Positions 60,964 to 64,000 of a stretch of 64,000 nt of DNA are shown piece after piece; within the stretch, counting starts at the first letter, position 1, and every line of letters begins with the position of its first letter. A program made the position numbers and the translations under genes. The notes under the pieces are model-generated. The model had not been told where the DNA came from. It worked only from the letters and a program-made list of their open reading frames with translations, and made no database searches. The DNA is taken from the NCBI RefSeq assembly GCF_003940805.1, contig NZ_CP034328.1, positions 2,028,001 to 2,092,000 on the forward strand. The letters are read 5' to 3'. Source of the stretch: Tabrizicola piscis (GTDB lineage: Bacteria > Pseudomonadota > Alphaproteobacteria > Rhodobacterales > Rhodobacteraceae).

Positions 60964-62583
60964 TCAGAGCCCGTCTACATCGCCGCCGAAGCGTTCCAAC
61001 AGACCGCTTCGGCGCAAGGTGACGGCAGGGTAATCCGGTTCAGACAGGATGCGATCGACCGTAAAGTCCGGTTCGGCCCGCAGCAGGGCCTTGTAGACGC
61101 GGCTGGCCTTGTCCCGCTCGCCCGCCCAAAGATACAGGAACAGCAAGTGCCGCATCGCCGCCCGGAACCCCGGCGCGCGGTAATGCGCGGCTTCGTAATG
61201 CGCAATCGCGGCGGTGTAGTTTTCGCTACGCATCGCCACCAGACCCGACAGCGCCTCCCACCAATGGACATGGGCCGTGCGGGCGGCAATCTCAGCCCCG
61301 CGCCGCGCCGCCTCAAGCGAGGCGATCTGGTCCCCCATCCGACCCAGCGCTGCCGCCTGCGCCAGATGCGCATGGGCGTTATAGGGCGACAGCGCCAGCG
61401 CATCCCGCGCCAGCACCGCGCCCGCATCGGGGTTTTCGTCGATCATCACCCGCGCCAGCCCGACAAGGGACAGAACCAGCGGGTTGGCCTTCGACAGTTC
61501 CAGCGCCTTGCGTGAATAATCGTCGATCTCTTGGGTCAGGCGGGGATAATCCGGCTCGGTCCGCTCGACATACATGATCTGCCGGACCAGCACCCGCCAG
61601 GCATAGATCCGGGCAGAGCTGGCAATTTCGCCCGCCTCGGCCAGCAGCCGATCAGCCTTGCGCAGTCGCCCGCCGTCATAGCTGAACATCTCGGTCAGGG
61701 CATTGGCGATCAGCGCATTGGCCCGCCGCGGTCCATCCTGACATTCCGGCAACTGCGGGAAATGCGCCAGCGCCGCATCCGCCGCCTGATAGACAAGGGG
61801 CGGCAGGTCGCCCGCCCCGATGAAATCCGCCTCGGCCAAGGGGATCGCCGCGCGCTGGTTCCAGATGATCTGCCCATTGGCGATCGAGGACAGGCTGACC
61901 AGCACATGCACCCGGTCCTGAATCTCGGCCCCTTCGACATGCAGCGCCATGCCTTCGCGCGGCAGGTCCGGGGGAATGGGGGTCCCGCCAGACCCGTAGA
62001 CGTCGATATGCGCGAACTCGGCCAAGAGCCGCCCGATGGCATCGGCCAAGGCCCGCCCGGCAAAGGCACCAAGCCCCGGTGGCAACCCGCCCATCCGGAT
62101 GACGAAGGGCAGCCGCGCCGTCTGCGAGACGGACATCCGCGCCTGATCCGGTCGACGGATACCAAGCTGGCTTTCCACCCGCGCCCGTTCATCGCGCAGC
62201 CAATCCTCGAAGGCCTGATCGATGATGTCGATGCCTTCCAGAAACTCGCGCCCGGACTGCAGCGCGTTGATCGAGGCTGCGCTGTCCCGCTCCAGATCGG
62301 TGACGACACCGGTCAGCCGCACCGTGTCGCGGTCGGTCTCCAGCCGGTCAGCCTCACCGTTCAGGGCCTTCCTGATCTCCATCAGGGCCTGGCGCAAGCT
62401 GCCGCTGGCCTGTTCCGCGCCCCGGTCAGACCATAGCCGCGCTTCCAGCCAGCGGCGGGCCCGCCTGCGGTCCGGCGTCTGGCACAGCATGGCCAGAATG
62501 GCCCGCGCCTTCGCCCCCCGCGGCGTGCAGTCCCGCCCGCTGTCGTCGCGCACTTCAAAGACGCCCACAAGGCGTATGAACAT
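60964..62583 (-). CDS. SARP-like winged-helix regulator with TPR domain
   Basis: 539 aa. N-terminal OmpR-type winged helix (MFIRLVGVFEVRDDSGRDCT; ARRWLEARLWSDRGAEQASGSLRQALME) like SARP/BTAD activators, a middle domain resembling adenylate-cyclase-associated TolB-like regulators, and a C-terminal half built of TPR helices (YSRKALELSKANPLVLSLVG; VLARDALALSPYNAHAHLAQ; HYEAAHYRAPGFRAA). It is divergent from the repeat-bearing haloperoxidase-like gene with 157 bases between, so control of that gene is a natural inference. Signals unknown. Confidence 0.85.
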   Translation of the reverse strand: MFIRLVGVFEVRDDSGRDCTPRGAKARAILAMLCQTPDRRRARRWLEARLWSDRGAEQASGSLRQALMEIRKALNGEADRLETDRDTVRLTGVVTDLERDSAASINALQSGREFLEGIDIIDQAFEDWLRDERARVESQLGIRRPDQARMSVSQTARLPFVIRMGGLPPGLGAFAGRALADAIGRLLAEFAHIDVYGSGGTPIPPDLPREGMALHVEGAEIQDRVHVLVSLSSIANGQIIWNQRAAIPLAEADFIGAGDLPPLVYQAADAALAHFPQLPECQDGPRRANALIANALTEMFSYDGGRLRKADRLLAEAGEIASSARIYAWRVLVRQIMYVERTEPDYPRLTQEIDDYSRKALELSKANPLVLSLVGLARVMIDENPDAGAVLARDALALSPYNAHAHLAQAAALGRMGDQIASLEAARRGAEIAARTAHVHWWEALSGLVAMRSENYTAAIAHYEAAHYRAPGFRAAMRHLLFLYLWAGERDKASRVYKALLRAEPDFTVDRILSEPDYPAVTLRRSGLLERFGGDVDGL

Positions 62584-62600
62584 TCTGATCCCCGAACCAC

Positions 62601-62658
62601 TTGACGCAAGGCTAAGCGGTCACACAAGCAGGTGCAATCTTCGTGAATTCTGCGTCAA
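62601..62658. promoter_or_regulatory. Spaced inverted repeat in the regulator/haloperoxidase gap
   Basis: TTGACGCA (62601-62608) and TGCGTCAA (62651-62658) are a perfect 8-bp inverted pair with 42 bases between, centre to centre 50 bp, close to five helical turns. The second half lies within GAATT-ctgcgtc-AATTC. It may be the binding site of a dimer of the divergent SARP-like regulator, contacting two faces of the same side. Confidence 0.45.
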
Positions 62659-62740
62659 TTCAACATCGGGCAGTATGTGCCGTCTTTGCCGACATTCAAT
62701 TCCGGTGCACCGTAGCGCCGATCGAACAGGGGAGCCCGCA

Positions 62741-63976
62741 ATGTCGGTATTCGGAACCCACGGCACACATGGAACCCACGGGACACATGGCACCCATGGT
62801 ACTCACGGGACACATGGTACGCACGGGACACATGGTACGCACGGGACCCACGGTACGCACGGGACCCACGGTACCCATGGGACACATGGTACCCACGGCA
62901 CTCATGGAACCCATGGAACCCATGGTGGAGGGTCCTCTCCCCTTCTCGCCTCTGCCCTTGGCCAGACAGCCGAAGCGCTGATGGGTTTCTGGGATGGCAC
63001 CGTCCCGGTCCTGAACCCGGATGGCGCTGATGACCTGACCCGCCTGATGCGGCTTGCCGCCTTCCCCCGCGCCTCGGTCCTTGCGCATGAAGGGATCTCG
63101 CTCTTTACCGTCCGCCCCGGCCCAAAGCCGCGCCACGTTGTCCGCACCGACAGCGACCTTGTCAGCCTGACCCCGCCCGAGGCCGGCAAGATCGCCGAAC
63201 AGATGGCCGATGTCCGCGCCGCGATGGACCTGCGCGCCGACCGCCTGCCCGAGATTATCGCCCAGACTGATGGCTTCCTGCCCTTCTTCGCCGCGCAGAT
63301 GCCCTTTGGCATGAACCGGCGGCCCTACACCGTCCACCTGATTCAGGCGATGCTGGACACCGTGATTTCGGTTGAACAGCGGATGAAGCACCTGTGTTCG
63401 GTCGCGCGTCCGGTGGACCTGTCGCCGCAGATCCAGCCGGTGATCGAAACCCCCGGCCATTCCGCCTACCCCTCCGGCCACGCGACCGAGGCGTTTGCCA
63501 CGGCCACCCTTCTCGCCGCGCTAAAGCTGACCGGCGCAGGCACGCCGGACGCCGAACTGGTCGAAGCGACGCTGGCCAAACTTTCCCCCGTCACCGAAAG
63601 CGCCCCAGTGACGGACCCGGTTATCCTGCTGTACCGTCTTGCAGCGCGCATCGCGGACAACCGCACCGTGGCCGGCGTGCACTACCCCGTCGACAGCGCG
63701 CATGGTGCCCTGCTGGGCCTGTCCACCACGCTTGCCTTTGTCGCGCACTGCCTTGGTGGCGGGCCTGACCTTCCGGTCCCGGAATGGGCAGCGGATGGCA
63801 ACGACTGGTCGGGCGATTTCACACTGCGCAAATGGTGTGGATCCCTTGGCAACGGCGCCCAACCGGGCTGGCGCAACGGCACTACCACGCTGCCGCGCGC
63901 CGAAAACTGGCAGGTGCTTCCACCGCTCTGGCGTGCCGCTGCTGCGGAATGGGGCCGCCAACCACCGAAGGCCTAG
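62741..63976 (+). CDS. Vanadium-haloperoxidase/PAP2-type enzyme with (Gly-Thr-His)19 N-terminus
   Basis: 411 aa. After MSVF come nineteen exact GTH triplets (residues 5-61), then a GGGSS linker and an enzyme domain. All vanadate/phosphate-site residues of the vanadium chloroperoxidase/PAP2 fold are present with the right spacing: K216 and R223 in KHLCSVARP (KX6RP), S245-G246-H247 in YPSGHA, and R308, H314, D318 in RTVAGVHYPVD (RX5HX3D). The start ATG 62741 follows GGGGAGCCC weakly; there is no signal peptide. It may oxidise halides with peroxide or hydrolyse phosphate esters. The (GTH) tail could bind metals through its 19 histidines. I do not know this tail from other enzymes. Confidence 0.82.
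   Translation: MSVFGTHGTHGTHGTHGTHGTHGTHGTHGTHGTHGTHGTHGTHGTHGTHGTHGTHGTHGTHGGGSSPLLASALGQTAEALMGFWDGTVPVLNPDGADDLTRLMRLAAFPRASVLAHEGISLFTVRPGPKPRHVVRTDSDLVSLTPPEAGKIAEQMADVRAAMDLRADRLPEIIAQTDGFLPFFAAQMPFGMNRRPYTVHLIQAMLDTVISVEQRMKHLCSVARPVDLSPQIQPVIETPGHSAYPSGHATEAFATATLLAALKLTGAGTPDAELVEATLAKLSPVTESAPVTDPVILLYRLAARIADNRTVAGVHYPVDSAHGALLGLSTTLAFVAHCLGGGPDLPVPEWAADGNDWSGDFTLRKWCGSLGNGAQPGWRNGTTTLPRAENWQVLPPLWRAAAAEWGRQPPKA
62753..62923 (+). repeat. Nineteen 9-bp units encoding Gly-Thr-His
   Basis: 171 bases made of 19 units of the form GGN ACN CAY. The protein is perfectly repeated, but codons differ from unit to unit: Gly uses GGA, GGC, GGG and GGT; Thr uses ACA, ACC, ACG and ACT; His uses CAC and CAT. 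So the DNA is imperfect while the peptide is perfect, which suggests selection on the peptide rather than fresh slippage. Confidence 0.98.
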
Positions 63977-64000
63977 CCCACCAGCACCCCGTGCCCCATC

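Noticed and set aside
62753..62923. 9-bp tandem array read as a CRISPR or minisatellite
   Set aside because: There are no spacers; the array is in frame at the start of an enzyme gene and encodes GTH throughout, so it is a coding repeat.
62696..63481. Minus-strand frame reading Met/Val/Gly/Thr/Cys repeats opposite the GTH tract
   Set aside because: It is only the complement of the GTH codons; no start signal or family similarity, and the plus-strand frame has the enzyme motifs.

Overview
The window is high-GC DNA from an alphaproteobacterium, most likely a member of the Rhodobacterales (Rhodobacteraceae/Paracoccaceae). This rests on the fbcFBC-type cytochrome bc1 operon, the zinc-ribbon DinB, the zur-znuCBA layout, the 41-residue cysteine-poor L36, and the dispersed GC-rich intergenic repeats. 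The genus cannot be fixed from sequence alone. Genes are packed tightly and no gap between genes exceeds 300 bases. No insertion sequence, prophage, CRISPR array or replication origin was seen.

Layout: 1-14.2 kb is mixed housekeeping: gamma-glutamyltransferase (cut by the window edge), a STAS/anti-sigma pair, HspQ, a lytic-transglycosylase lipoprotein, LolA, D-amino-acid dehydrogenase, a protein kinase with an unusual catalytic loop, an aminotransferase-FtsK operon, an amidase and a UbiH-type hydroxylase. 14.3-17.5 kb is a zinc uptake operon, zur-(33-aa membrane peptide)-znuC-znuB-znuA, with a Zur box in front.

17.5-31.6 kb is the most unusual part. A minus-strand operon encodes a ribose-type ABC importer, a transketolase split into two subunits, and a RuBisCO-like protein. 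Divergent to it are mtnK (methylthioribose kinase) and mtnA (methylthioribose-1-phosphate isomerase). Next come a SorC-type sugar regulator and a fused class II aldolase/short-chain dehydrogenase, and then another dehydrogenase and an HpaI-type aldolase. A shared TTTGACA-ATGCT motif in the two divergent promoter regions suggests one regulon. My reading is a scavenging pathway for an external 5-modified ribose (methylthioribose or 5-deoxyribose), ending in aldolase and RuBisCO-like/transketolase steps. I do not recognise this combination as a described pathway.

31.6-50.1 kb is again core: aroC, a TPP riboswitch with thiBPQ, the bc1 complex, two glutathione transferases, rpmJ, tRNA-Val(GAC), N-formylglutamate amidohydrolase, dinB, HU, AMP nucleosidase and small metabolic genes. 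50.2-59.0 kb is a complete xylose locus: the ROK regulator, two tandem xylF genes that each carry an identical 25-bp promoter element 80 bases before the start codon, then xylH, a single-domain xylG, xylB and xylA. The window ends with a YihY-type membrane protein, an aldo/keto reductase, and a SARP/TPR-type regulator divergent from a vanadium-haloperoxidase/PAP2-type enzyme. That enzyme begins with nineteen perfect Gly-Thr-His repeats.
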